Assembly: GCA_016841005.1 (NCBI GenBank)
Contig: JAEORG010000147.1
Location: 1 to 13,003, forward strand
Source of the DNA: Candidatus Thorarchaeota archaeon
GTDB lineage: Archaea; Asgardarchaeota; Thorarchaeia; Thorarchaeales; Thorarchaeaceae
Direction of reading: 5' to 3'
DNA length: 13,003 nucleotides
Positions 1 to 6,498 of the stretch are shown here, one piece after another. Position numbers and translations under genes: made by a program. Every line of letters begins with the position of its first letter. Position 1 is the first letter of the stretch. The notes below the pieces were generated by a model. It was not told where the DNA came from, ran no database searches, and worked only from the letters and a program-made list of their open reading frames with translations.

Positions 1-1466
1 CTGACAATTTGAACGGCCGCTGCAATGAGATCCTCGTCGCTAGTAGCAACACCTACTATGTTATGACTATCGTGGGCTATGGATGATACCATTGCACCGT
101 GCTTGATTCCTAATCCTTTCACAAATCCTATGCCATTTGGAGGAGTTGCATTATGTCGTTCAATAATAGCGATCTTTGCAATGTCTCGATCTACATCCGG
201 AACAGCTAAACCATCTACAATCTTAGTTTCTTCAATCAAGCGATTTGTCACAATTTGATCAGGGATTACTCCAATCACATTCATATGATCAGCTTTTGCC
301 TTTACTTGGAAGTCCTCGGGGTCTAACCAGTGAATATTTACAGAACGCCGCAACCGTGGTTGCTCTTGGACACCAAATTCTCCGACAAGCTTTCCATCCT
401 TCGCAACCAGCGTTCCTTGTTTGAACACCATCTTAACACCAATCTTCTCTAAAGAATCAAGCACAACTAAATCAGCATGATATCCTGGCGCTATTGCGCC
501 GAGGTACTGTAGACCATAATGGTTTGCAGTTGATAATGTGGCTACTTTGATTGCTAATATAGGATCTAATCCATAACTTATTGCGTCACGAATCATACTA
601 TCGATATGACCTTTTGATATCAAATCTAGGGTATTTCGATCATCTGTCACAAAACTGCAGAATAATGCAGATTCAGGAGTAATTAAACCAGTGAGGTCTT
701 TCAGATTCTTCGCAGTTGATCCTTCGCGGATATGAATGTGCATGCCTACGCCTAATTTTTGCTTGGCTTCCTCTAATGTGGTACATTCATGTTCAGATGA
801 AATTCTTGCTGCTGCGTATGCATTCAGATCTGTAGATGAAATATCAGGTGCATGTCCATCAATCTTCTTTCCCATTCTAAGTGATACTCGAATTTTCTCT
901 AAAATTTCAGGATCTTTGAAAATTACTCCAGGGTAATTCATGGCTTCCGCGAGGCCTAACACATAATGTTCTGTCATCAATGGCTTGATGTCTAGAAAAT
1001 CTAATGTAACACCATTAGTTTCCATGTCAGTTGAAGGTACACAAGATGGAAGCATGATATAGAATTCTAGAGGGCCACCTCTCATACTCTTGCTCATGTA
1101 CATGATTCCCTCCATTCCAAGAACATTTGCAATCTCATGTGGATCTGCAATGACTGCCCCTGTACCATGAGGGACGACTGCTCTCGCATATTGTATCGGC
1201 ATCACCATACTGGATTCGACATGAACATGTCCGTCGATGAAGGAGGGGGTAACATATTTCCCCTTCAAGTCAATTACTTGGTTGCCAACGTAATCCCCGA
1301 TTCCTGCAATGAAGCCATTATGAATGGCAACATCTCCCTCGTTGATTTCATTTGTGAAGACGTTTACCACCTGAGCATTCTTCAGGACAATTTCTGCTCT
1401 AGTCCTTCCTGCCGCAACATCGATAATCTGTTCAAGTGGATAATCATCTGTCCGTGTAAGGAACAT
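1..1466 (-). CDS. ade: Adenine deaminase (partial, C-terminus beyond left edge)
   Basis: Hydrolyses adenine to hypoxanthine and ammonia in purine salvage; a cytosolic amidohydrolase of the AdeC family that uses a dinuclear metal centre. 488 codons are visible, read from the complement of 1466; the family is usually about 550-600 residues, so roughly the last 80-110 are missing. Visible family signatures are the metal-binding HVHVESS at residues 80-86, ADPHEIANV at 107-115, GHAP at 204-207, REGS at 247-250, TDDR at 274-277, and the C-terminal-domain stretch SSIAHDSHNIV at 461-471. All expected His, Asp and Glu positions look intact. The ATG at 1466 follows a good ribosome-binding site (AAGGAG, complement of 1475-1480, about 8 nt spacing), which settles the start. 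It is preceded by a 288-bp gap holding its promoter and a strong inverted repeat. Function is secure at family level; the tail cannot be judged. Confidence 0.95.
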   Translation of the reverse strand, partial: MFLTRTDDYPLEQIIDVAAGRTRAEIVLKNAQVVNVFTNEINEGDVAIHNGFIAGIGDYVGNQVIDLKGKYVTPSFIDGHVHVESSMVMPIQYARAVVPHGTGAVIADPHEIANVLGMEGIMYMSKSMRGGPLEFYIMLPSCVPSTDMETNGVTLDFLDIKPLMTEHYVLGLAEAMNYPGVIFKDPEILEKIRVSLRMGKKIDGHAPDISSTDLNAYAAARISSEHECTTLEEAKQKLGVGMHIHIREGSTAKNLKDLTGLITPESALFCSFVTDDRNTLDLISKGHIDSMIRDAISYGLDPILAIKVATLSTANHYGLQYLGAIAPGYHADLVVLDSLEKIGVKMVFKQGTLVAKDGKLVGEFGVQEQPRLRRSVNIHWLDPEDFQVKAKADHMNVIGVIPDQIVTNRLIEETKIVDGLAVPDVDRDIAKIAIIERHNATPPNGIGFVKGLGIKHGAMVSSIAHDSHNIVGVATSDEDLIAAAVQIV

Positions 1467-1533
1467 CCGCTTCTCTCCTTTCGGATAATTATACCATTGT
1501 AAATGAAAAGGATTTCCGATGTGGACTCTTTCC

Positions 1534-1695
1534 TAAAAAAGACAATTGAAACAGTAATAATAAGGTGACCCTAGGAGTTTTGTAACGATTTTGCTGGATG
1601 GTGTTGTGAGGAGAATTAACTCTAGAAATGCAATCGGAATATTTCACGCAATTTCTCCTAGGGTCGATTGGACTTGCCAGTCTGTTTCAATATTA
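1534..1695 (-). ncRNA. Candidate structured small RNA or long 5' leader upstream of ade
   Basis: The 288-bp gap 1467-1754 has no convincing ORF but contains a perfect 11-bp inverted repeat: GACCCTAGGAG at 1567-1577 and CTCCTAGGGTC at 1655-1665, 77 nt apart. Nested inside is a second pairing, CGATTTTGC (1586-1594) with GCAATCG (1630-1636), leaving a 2-nt bulge. Read on the minus strand, a TATA-like TAATATTG (complement of 1687-1694) lies about 26 nt before position 1665, the first base of the stem. A run of six T (complement of 1535-1540) lies about 27 nt after the stem closes. Box, stem and T-run together fit a transcript of about 130 nt. It could instead be part of the ade leader or a remnant of a mobile element. 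No known RNA family was recognised. Confidence 0.3.
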
Positions 1696-1754
1696 GTTTG
1701 AAAGTACAAAGCAATGCTTGTGTCATTAGATGCACTTTAGGAATGATAATATCC

Positions 1755-3524
1755 CTATTCCAGTCTACGTCGACTCTGAATGATGAGAGCAATAATGAAC
1801 AATACAAGAGGTAGAGCTGCTATCATTATCGCATAGAGAAAAGTAGTACTAAGGTCTACGGTGTCGTCATGAGTCCAAGGATGAGGAGTTTCAATTCCTA
1901 ATACAAAAGGCCATCCGTTTCGATAAACTAACTCAATCATCACATCCTCTTCATATCTCTCTATTGCGAAGGGTCCAGTAAACAATTCGTTTTCATTCTG
2001 TGAGGGATTCCATTCAGAAACGTCACCCTCAGTAAGCATGAGAGCAGTTGTATTTGATAGAATAGGAATATTGCAGAGATCAATTAGATTCCAGTAGGAA
2101 GATGTATTGTAAGTGATTTCTAGTCGATAATCTGTTGGTGCTAATACTGATGTAATATTCTGAACAAGTGAATGAATAGATAAATCAGGTTTAGATCGAT
2201 ATAGATTGATGGATGCAACTACGTCGTGTGCAGTAATGGATCTATTTGTCAGGTCTAATCTGTCTGGGACAAGCTCAAAGATGATCTTCATATTACCAAT
2301 ACCAACAGATGGATTATCTTCATAGACTTGAACTTGATAGTTCTCTGCTCGCCACAAGAATAAGTTTCCATCAGGACCAACTTTGAGAAGTGTGTCCCAA
2401 ATGTGTTGTTTAAGGAATTCTATTGATTGTAGAAAATCACTTGTTAGAAAATTGCAGTCTTCGAACGGATAAGGTGATGCCCATCTGAATGTCCCTCCAT
2501 ATGGACCACCTATTTGATCGAGTAGACGAATCTTTTGTGAAGTCAGAAATGTGTATACACCAGAGAAGGTTCCATTAACATGGTTTCGAAATTGGTCAAT
2601 CCTGTATGCATCATGGAGGATTCTTTGATACACAGGAACAACTACACAATCATTCAATATATTTTCTTGAAGAGTTGAACAGGCTGAATACACTTCTTCA
2701 AAGTTTGATGCAATGTAAATTTCCTCAATCTGATCTTGATAATCAAAAGACCAATAGAAATTATTCAGAGTGTGCTGTATATATCTCAAATTAAAACCGG
2801 TTATCCCGGTAATTTGAGCTTGAAACCTCTCGAATGTTGGTGACTCATAAATATACCAATCATCCATGGTCACATTGACACCCATCTGTGTAAATGTGTC
2901 AATAACGAAATCAGCCATACCGCTGAATGTGAGTGGCATCAATAAATTAATCTCAGATCCATCTGGAGCTTCGCGGAATCCATCATTATCAATATCCAGA
3001 AAACCTGCATCTTCTAAAGTGATATTTGCTTGAGTAATATTTCCATTATAATATGATACAGGAAATGAGTCTTCAATTGAAAAAACATCTCCCCTCGGCA
3101 CAAAGCTGTCTATTGGAATAGCATCTCCATTCCAAAAATCTCGACACACCTGATACTTATCGATACCCTGTGCAAATGCTCTACGAAAAGCTGTTATATT
3201 TAGAGGGTATTTATCTGCATGAAACAACACCCCACCCCAGCCATTATTCAAAAAGCTAGAAATCTGAATGTTATCAGATTCTGAAAGAGTCTCTATATAC
3301 GAAGGATCAATCATGTCGATAATTGCATCGACTTCATCATCTTGAAGAGCTAAAACTTGTTGATCATTTTGTGTAATAACTTTCATCTGAAGGAGGTCTA
3401 TACTAGGCCCCCAACGCAAATCTTGGTCATCTTCGGGCATTTGGGCATGTGCTAGACCTTGTGTACTTACATTAAATGAAAGGAGAAAGATGAGAGTGAC
3501 TATTGATACAGACCCTCGATACAA
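1755..3524 (-). CDS. Membrane-anchored family 5 (Dpp/Opp-like) solute-binding protein with permuted halves
   Basis: Probably captures peptides, nickel or another solute outside the cell for an ABC importer, though no transporter subunits lie in the window. From TTG 3524 it has 589 residues: a signal peptide (about 1-28), then a region like the second half of SBP_bac_5 (about 35-330), with FRRAFAQGIDK at 113-123 and DIDNDGFREAPDG at 177-189. A region like the first half follows (about 340-540), with GGTFRWA at 343-349, ITAHDV at 430-435, GPF at 517-519 and YRN at 534-536. A single membrane helix (about 559-583) ends in a basic SRRRLE tail. In ordinary family members the order of these halves is reversed. 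Nine N-x-S/T sequons fit an extracellular, glycosylated archaeal protein. Start choice: the purine-rich GGAGGAGGAC lies 5 nt before TTG 3524 and leaves a clean signal peptide; an in-frame TTG at 3545 would make the Shine-Dalgarno coding. Confidence 0.8.
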   Translation of the reverse strand: MYRGSVSIVTLIFLLSFNVSTQGLAHAQMPEDDQDLRWGPSIDLLQMKVITQNDQQVLALQDDEVDAIIDMIDPSYIETLSESDNIQISSFLNNGWGGVLFHADKYPLNITAFRRAFAQGIDKYQVCRDFWNGDAIPIDSFVPRGDVFSIEDSFPVSYYNGNITQANITLEDAGFLDIDNDGFREAPDGSEINLLMPLTFSGMADFVIDTFTQMGVNVTMDDWYIYESPTFERFQAQITGITGFNLRYIQHTLNNFYWSFDYQDQIEEIYIASNFEEVYSACSTLQENILNDCVVVPVYQRILHDAYRIDQFRNHVNGTFSGVYTFLTSQKIRLLDQIGGPYGGTFRWASPYPFEDCNFLTSDFLQSIEFLKQHIWDTLLKVGPDGNLFLWRAENYQVQVYEDNPSVGIGNMKIIFELVPDRLDLTNRSITAHDVVASINLYRSKPDLSIHSLVQNITSVLAPTDYRLEITYNTSSYWNLIDLCNIPILSNTTALMLTEGDVSEWNPSQNENELFTGPFAIERYEEDVMIELVYRNGWPFVLGIETPHPWTHDDTVDLSTTFLYAIMIAALPLVLFIIALIIQSRRRLE

Positions 3525-3545
3525 CTTGTCCTCCTCCACATACAA

Positions 3546-3687
3546 TTATACAATATCTTCTTAGTCTTTATTGAATTGTTGTTCCAAGCATTCAACAATA
3601 TATAGCAAATGAATCAACTATTACGTGAAGTATTTATCTCAGATAATAATGCCAATCTTGCAGATGCTTGAGAAATCCAGTTAGGTG
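3546..3687. promoter_or_regulatory. Divergent promoter region between the solute-binding protein and the ECF-like gene
   Basis: This 142-bp gap must carry both promoters. For the minus gene, possible TATA boxes are CTATATATTG (complement of 3596-3605) or TTGTATAAT (complement of about 3545-3553). For the plus gene, TATTTATC at 3631-3638 lies about 50 bp before the start. A 7-bp inverted repeat, ATTGTTG (3575-3581) and CAACAAT (3593-3599), abuts the first minus-strand box and could be an operator. The box assignments are by eye only. Confidence 0.35.
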
Positions 3688-4335
3688 ATGCATTCTAGGA
3701 TGACTATTCATAGTGATATATCTGGGACTTACAGTTCGAAGACAATTGCTCTATTTTCTATTTTTATTGCCATGGTCATAGCGCTTGAATTTCTCCCAAT
3801 AATAGGAGTAACTGATATTGTAATTCCTGGAACTGAATTCACTATTGACCCAACTGGAATTCCGTTAGTTCTGATTTTCCTCTTCTTTGGTTTCATACTT
3901 TCATTTGTTGGAGTAGCAATCATGGGTGTGGTCATCGGATATAGAAATTTCACCGGTTCAGTCTTCAAATTCTTCGCTGAATTCTTTAAGATTCTAGGGC
4001 TTCTTGTAGCATGGGTGCTGTTAAGAAATAGAAAAATTTCATACCCAATAAGGATAGTAATCTATACCCTGTTCGCTACAGTGTTTTGTGCGATTGGGAT
4101 GTATTTCATGAATGGTTACATCTTGCTACCACTCCTTTACGGAATGGATATTTCAGCTGCACTTACGTTATCGTTAACCTTTGTACCACTCAATATTATT
4201 CAGTCAGTGATCAATGTAGTTATTGGATGTATCATATATGGTATAATTCCAGAAGAGTTACGTTCTCAGTTCAACCTCATCGATCACGGAGAATCTTCTG
4301 ATCGTATACTTGAGTTAGATACTTCAGAAAATTAG
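3688..4335 (+). CDS. ECF transporter S-component-like membrane protein (RibU-like)
   Basis: Likely the substrate-binding subunit of an energy-coupling factor importer for a vitamin; flavin is the best guess from overall resemblance to RibU. The 215 residues hold five to six hydrophobic segments (about 18-38, 58-84, 93-112, 120-143, 166-186) and almost no extramembrane domain, the usual size and layout for S components. The stretch DPTGIPLVL near residues 54-62, the G-rich helix after it, and PLNIIQSVINVVIG near 167-180 follow the family pattern. No EcfA ATPase or EcfT gene is nearby, so it would have to share an energising module encoded elsewhere, as group II ECF systems do. The start is uncertain: GTG 3685, ATG 3688 and ATG 3700 are all in frame. 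GGTGA at 3684-3688 would suit ATG 3700 best as a ribosome-binding site. Substrate is inference only. Confidence 0.6.
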   Translation: MHSRMTIHSDISGTYSSKTIALFSIFIAMVIALEFLPIIGVTDIVIPGTEFTIDPTGIPLVLIFLFFGFILSFVGVAIMGVVIGYRNFTGSVFKFFAEFFKILGLLVAWVLLRNRKISYPIRIVIYTLFATVFCAIGMYFMNGYILLPLLYGMDISAALTLSLTFVPLNIIQSVINVVIGCIIYGIIPEELRSQFNLIDHGESSDRILELDTSEN

Positions 4336-4350
4336 ATAATGTGGAAACGC

Positions 4351-4380
4351 AGGTCTCTTTCGAGACCTCGCTTCCTTTTC
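4351..4380 (+). terminator. Hairpin terminator after the ECF-like gene
   Basis: A perfect 7-bp stem, AGGTCTC (4351-4357) and GAGACCT (4362-4368) around a TTTC loop, is followed by the pyrimidine-rich CTTCCTTTTCCCCC. It begins 15 nt after the stop codon. Archaeal termination depends mainly on the T-rich tract, so the hairpin may instead stabilise the 3' end. Confidence 0.5.
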
Positions 4381-4411
4381 CCCCACTCTATTTCTGAATG
4401 AATCAATTAAC

Positions 4412-4485
4412 GAGAGAAAAATTACTCAGGAAAAAGAAGAGATGGAGAACGCTGAAGTCCTTTTTCCTCTGTAATAACCTCTCTC
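4412..4485. repeat. Long imperfect inverted repeat in the 4336-4673 gap
   Basis: Three consecutive stem blocks pair across a 23-nt loop: GAGAGA (4412-4417) with TCTCTC (4480-4485), ATTAC (4421-4425) with GTAAT (4471-4475), and AGGAAAAAG (4428-4436) with CTTTTTCCT (4460-4468). They are separated by small internal loops (AAA/AACC and TC/CT). Twenty base pairs form in total. It could be a transcribed hairpin, a bidirectional terminator or the remnant of a small inverted-repeat element. The rest of the 338-bp gap has no supportable gene. Confidence 0.5.
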
Positions 4486-4610
4486 CGACCACGATTCCCA
4501 CGTCAATACCCTATGTTGATTTGTCTATTTGAAAGAATATAAACTATTGCCGAAATCAGGTTAATTACAAAATGAAAAATATGAAATAAAGGCAAATCTT
4601 AACTTCAGAA

Positions 4611-4628
4611 TATTATGAATCATTCTAG
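4611..4628 (+). repeat. Short direct repeat, left copy (upstream of Tfx-like gene)
   Basis: TATTATGAATCATTCTAG here matches TAATATGAATTCATTCTAG at 5200-5218 apart from one substitution and one inserted T. The two copies flank the Tfx-like gene. The core CATTCTAG also occurs at 3690-3697. It may be chance in AT-rich DNA. Confidence 0.35.
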
Positions 4629-4642
4629 TTGCCTACATTAGG

Positions 4643-4656
4643 TTAACTTATATCTA
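4643..4656 (+). promoter_or_regulatory. TATA box of the Tfx-like gene, probably leaderless
   Basis: AACTTATATCTATG contains a TTATAT core centred near 4650, about 25 bp before the ATG at 4674. That is the distance expected from box to transcription start in archaea, so the transcript probably begins at or within a base or two of the start codon. No Shine-Dalgarno sequence is seen, consistent with a leaderless mRNA. Confidence 0.45.
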
Positions 4657-4673
4657 TGCAATAATATGAATAC

Positions 4674-5207
4674 ATGCACGCGTTTGAAAATGGAGCCACA
4701 AATAGGATGCTAAACAACAGACGCAAACGCAGCATCAAGCCGCCAAGATTGTTGCGTTATCCATCAGAGAAACAAGCTATGATCTGGTTAAGAAGGCGAC
4801 AGGGAATAGCTCCCTCAATTATAGCAGAAAGACTCAATGTTTCTCGTGCTTACGTAAGCAAATCACTTAAACAAGCAGAGGATAGAATTAGACTTCTACT
4901 TGAGCATGAAGCAAACGTAAATCGAATCCGACTTCATCATATCAGTCAAAGACATGGGCTAGCAATCGGATATTGTGCAGCTCATAAATCTGAAACAACA
5001 ATCACCTACTCACCTTCGTTAGGTATTCAGGTTTGGTATGATCATGAAGGTGATTGTGATAGTTGCTCCGAATTTAGTGAGTGTACGAAGCTTCTAGATA
5101 CCATTGCTAGGGAATGGAAGATACCTCTTTCAATGAATGCCGAACCAACACGAGTCGCTCATGATCTCTTCTCAAAAATCAAGAAGCAGCTTGAATGGGT
5201 AATATGA
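4674..5207 (+). CDS. Tfx-like helix-turn-helix DNA-binding protein with a Cys/His cluster
   Basis: Likely a transcriptional regulator. Residues about 31-75 form a helix-turn-helix like that of the archaeal Tfx family and sigma-70 region 4: SEKQAMIWLRRRQG, then AERLNVSRAYVSKSLKQAEDRI, where the recognition helix is about 57-67. A basic N-terminal tail (RRKRS, KPPR) precedes it. The C-terminal half carries C101-x2-H104 and C128-x2-C131-x5-C137, a plausible zinc site that the classical short Tfx proteins are not known to have, followed by a helical tail. At 177 residues it is longer than the DNA-binding core alone. The ATG at 4674 fits a leaderless start. The gene converges on the thioredoxin-like gene with only 7 bp between the stop codons. 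Target genes and any ligand cannot be read from the sequence. Confidence 0.75.
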   Translation: MHAFENGATNRMLNNRRKRSIKPPRLLRYPSEKQAMIWLRRRQGIAPSIIAERLNVSRAYVSKSLKQAEDRIRLLLEHEANVNRIRLHHISQRHGLAIGYCAAHKSETTITYSPSLGIQVWYDHEGDCDSCSEFSECTKLLDTIAREWKIPLSMNAEPTRVAHDLFSKIKKQLEWVI

Positions 5208-5218
5208 ATTCATTCTAG
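5200..5218 (+). repeat. Short direct repeat, right copy (at the end of the Tfx-like gene)
   Basis: This is the partner of the copy at 4611-4628. It covers the last codon and stop of the Tfx-like gene and the stop of the convergent thioredoxin-like gene, so part of its sequence is constrained by coding. That weakens any case for it being a target-site duplication. Confidence 0.35.
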
Positions 5219-5772
5219 ATTCCAAGAGATGTCAAAGTACTATTCATTGCATTTGGTTCCCAAGTTCCTTCATGCATCCAGCGAAGCAACCCATTGGAAT
5301 CAACAACAAGAATTGTGGGAATAAGACTCACACTCAGATATTCGGAGAATGTCCCTGTATCCTCTACTCCACATTCCCAGTCAAAGCCCTCATTTGTCTT
5401 GTAGTTAGCCATCATTTCAGGGGTTTCACTGGCATCAATACTCAATGCGACTATTCTTACGTCTTCTCGAATCGATTGAAATGATTCAAAGAATGGAATC
5501 TGAGATTTACAGGCAGAACACCAAATAGCCATTAATTCGAATATTACTATTTGACCTATCATCTCTTCAGTGTTAATAACTGCTTCATCTGATAGCGTGA
5601 AATTCCAATTAGGTAAGTCGATGTTGTAAGTCACTAGGTCAGAATCTCTCGGTAAATTAGAATGGTCTGTAGGCCAATTTCCTGTGTTTTGCATGAACAT
5701 TATTCCAATAAGAAATCCAGATACAACCAGTGAAATTATTCCAAGAACTGGGATTATCACTCTTGTTTTCAT
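5215..5772 (-). CDS. Membrane-tethered thioredoxin-fold protein (TlpA/ResA-like), WCSAC motif
   Basis: Probably a thiol-disulfide oxidoreductase acting on the outer face of the cytoplasmic membrane. The 185 residues begin with a single hydrophobic anchor (about 5-27) and a short linker. The thioredoxin/AhpC-TSA-like domain (about 52-185) has the redox pair W84-C85-S86-A87-C88 and the conserved cis-proline loop at I151-P152-T153. A further cysteine, C134, is unusual and could be a resolving or structural residue. It is a paralogue of the upstream neighbour (5832-6410): both share YKTN-x3-DW-x2-G, the PT loop and a closing HEG-x-W. The ATG at 5772 fits, with a TATA-like TAATATCC near 5800 giving a very short leader. 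No CcdA/DsbD reductant carrier is in the window. Substrate unknown. Confidence 0.8.
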   Translation of the reverse strand: MKTRVIIPVLGIISLVVSGFLIGIMFMQNTGNWPTDHSNLPRDSDLVTYNIDLPNWNFTLSDEAVINTEEMIGQIVIFELMAIWCSACKSQIPFFESFQSIREDVRIVALSIDASETPEMMANYKTNEGFDWECGVEDTGTFSEYLSVSLIPTILVVDSNGLLRWMHEGTWEPNAMNSTLTSLGI

Positions 5773-5831
5773 TTCACTCGTCTCTTTAGATTAATTGGAT
5801 ATTAGAATACCGAAATAGTGCATTTTTCATT

Positions 5832-6410
5832 TTACGTCCTATCCATTAGAGAAATTGTTGATTGAACATCAGAGCTTGTCCATACACCCTCATGGTACAT
5901 CCTGATGTAACCATCAAAATCAATCAGAACCATAGTTGGAGTGTATCGCAAATTGAAATAATATGTAAACGCACTGTTAGTATCAAGTCCATGAGGCCAA
6001 TCAAGTGCATTATTCGTCTTATACTCGTCCATCTGCTGAAAAGTTGTACTAATATCTACACTTAACGAAATGATATGTAGTGACTCACCCATAGCAGAAC
6101 TTAGTGATTGTATCTCTGAATTCTCTGTTTCACAAGCTGGACAAGTCAATGACATCAGATCTACAAGCACAAACTTTCCTTCAAGGCTACTCAATTGTAG
6201 AATTTCTCCATCAGACATCAAGAGCCCCCAATCTGGAGCTTCTCGAGTCTGACCAAAATCAGTGTCAGTTGATAGACTAGGAGTGGATGAAGATCCTCCG
6301 TTTGTGTTTGTATTTCCAACGGGAGTCAATGCAATTGATACACCAATAGCTAGACCTACTGATACTATTGTGATTAATAATCCTGCAATCAATAGTTTCT
6401 CTGTTTCCAT
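5832..6410 (-). CDS. Membrane-tethered thioredoxin-fold protein (TlpA/ResA-like), TCPAC motif
   Basis: Second member of a tandem pair of extracytoplasmic thioredoxin-like proteins. From ATG 6410 it has 192 residues: a membrane anchor (about 6-28), a low-complexity Ser/Thr/Asn/Gly linker (about 29-52), then the thioredoxin fold with T89-C90-P91-A92-C93 and the cis-proline loop T157-P158-T159. The CPAC centre differs from the CSAC centre of its neighbour, so the two probably have different redox potentials or partners. An in-frame TTG at 6440 would add ten residues. ATG 6410 is preferred because a strong TATA box (complement of 6457-6467) places transcription start near 6436, after which TTG 6440 would not be transcribed. 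The two genes are separated by 59 bp and may be transcribed together or from separate promoters. Confidence 0.8.
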   Translation of the reverse strand: METEKLLIAGLLITIVSVGLAIGVSIALTPVGNTNTNGGSSSTPSLSTDTDFGQTREAPDWGLLMSDGEILQLSSLEGKFVLVDLMSLTCPACETENSEIQSLSSAMGESLHIISLSVDISTTFQQMDEYKTNNALDWPHGLDTNSAFTYYFNLRYTPTMVLIDFDGYIRMYHEGVWTSSDVQSTISLMDRT

Positions 6411-6443
6411 AAGACAGTCCCTACTTAATCGGATGTGCAATCA

Positions 6444-6467
6444 TTGTGCACAACCCATTTATAAAAG
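6444..6467 (-). promoter_or_regulatory. TATA box and palindromic operator candidate before the thioredoxin-like pair
   Basis: On the minus strand TTTTATAAAT (complement of 6457-6466) is the best TATA box in the window and lies about 50 bp before ATG 6410. Between it and the predicted start site is a perfect 10-bp palindrome, TTGTGCACAA (6444-6453), and a related half site GTGCAA follows at 6435-6440. A protein bound there would block initiation. Confidence 0.5.
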
Positions 6468-6498
6468 TTGGGTCTCGATTGGAAATTAAAGAAATTGG

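Noticed and set aside
736..936. Plus-strand ORF of 66 codons and another at 1137-1502
   Set aside because: Both lie antisense inside the adenine deaminase gene, whose complement gives an unbroken, motif-rich protein; these readings look like no known protein.
1567..1665. A tRNA or other standard RNA gene
   Set aside because: The closing stem is 11 bp, there is no T-arm GGTTCGA-type motif and no CCA end.
1467..1754. A purine riboswitch controlling ade
   Set aside because: The paired segments and their loops do not match the three-way junction and loop-loop pattern of the bacterial purine riboswitch, and the element is about 100 nt away from the start codon.
4338..4469. Tiny ORFs in the 4336-4673 gap: a 20-codon reading from 4340 and a 10-codon reading from 4441
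   Set aside because: They overlap the terminator hairpin and the inverted repeat, have no ribosome-binding site, and have no protein-like pattern.
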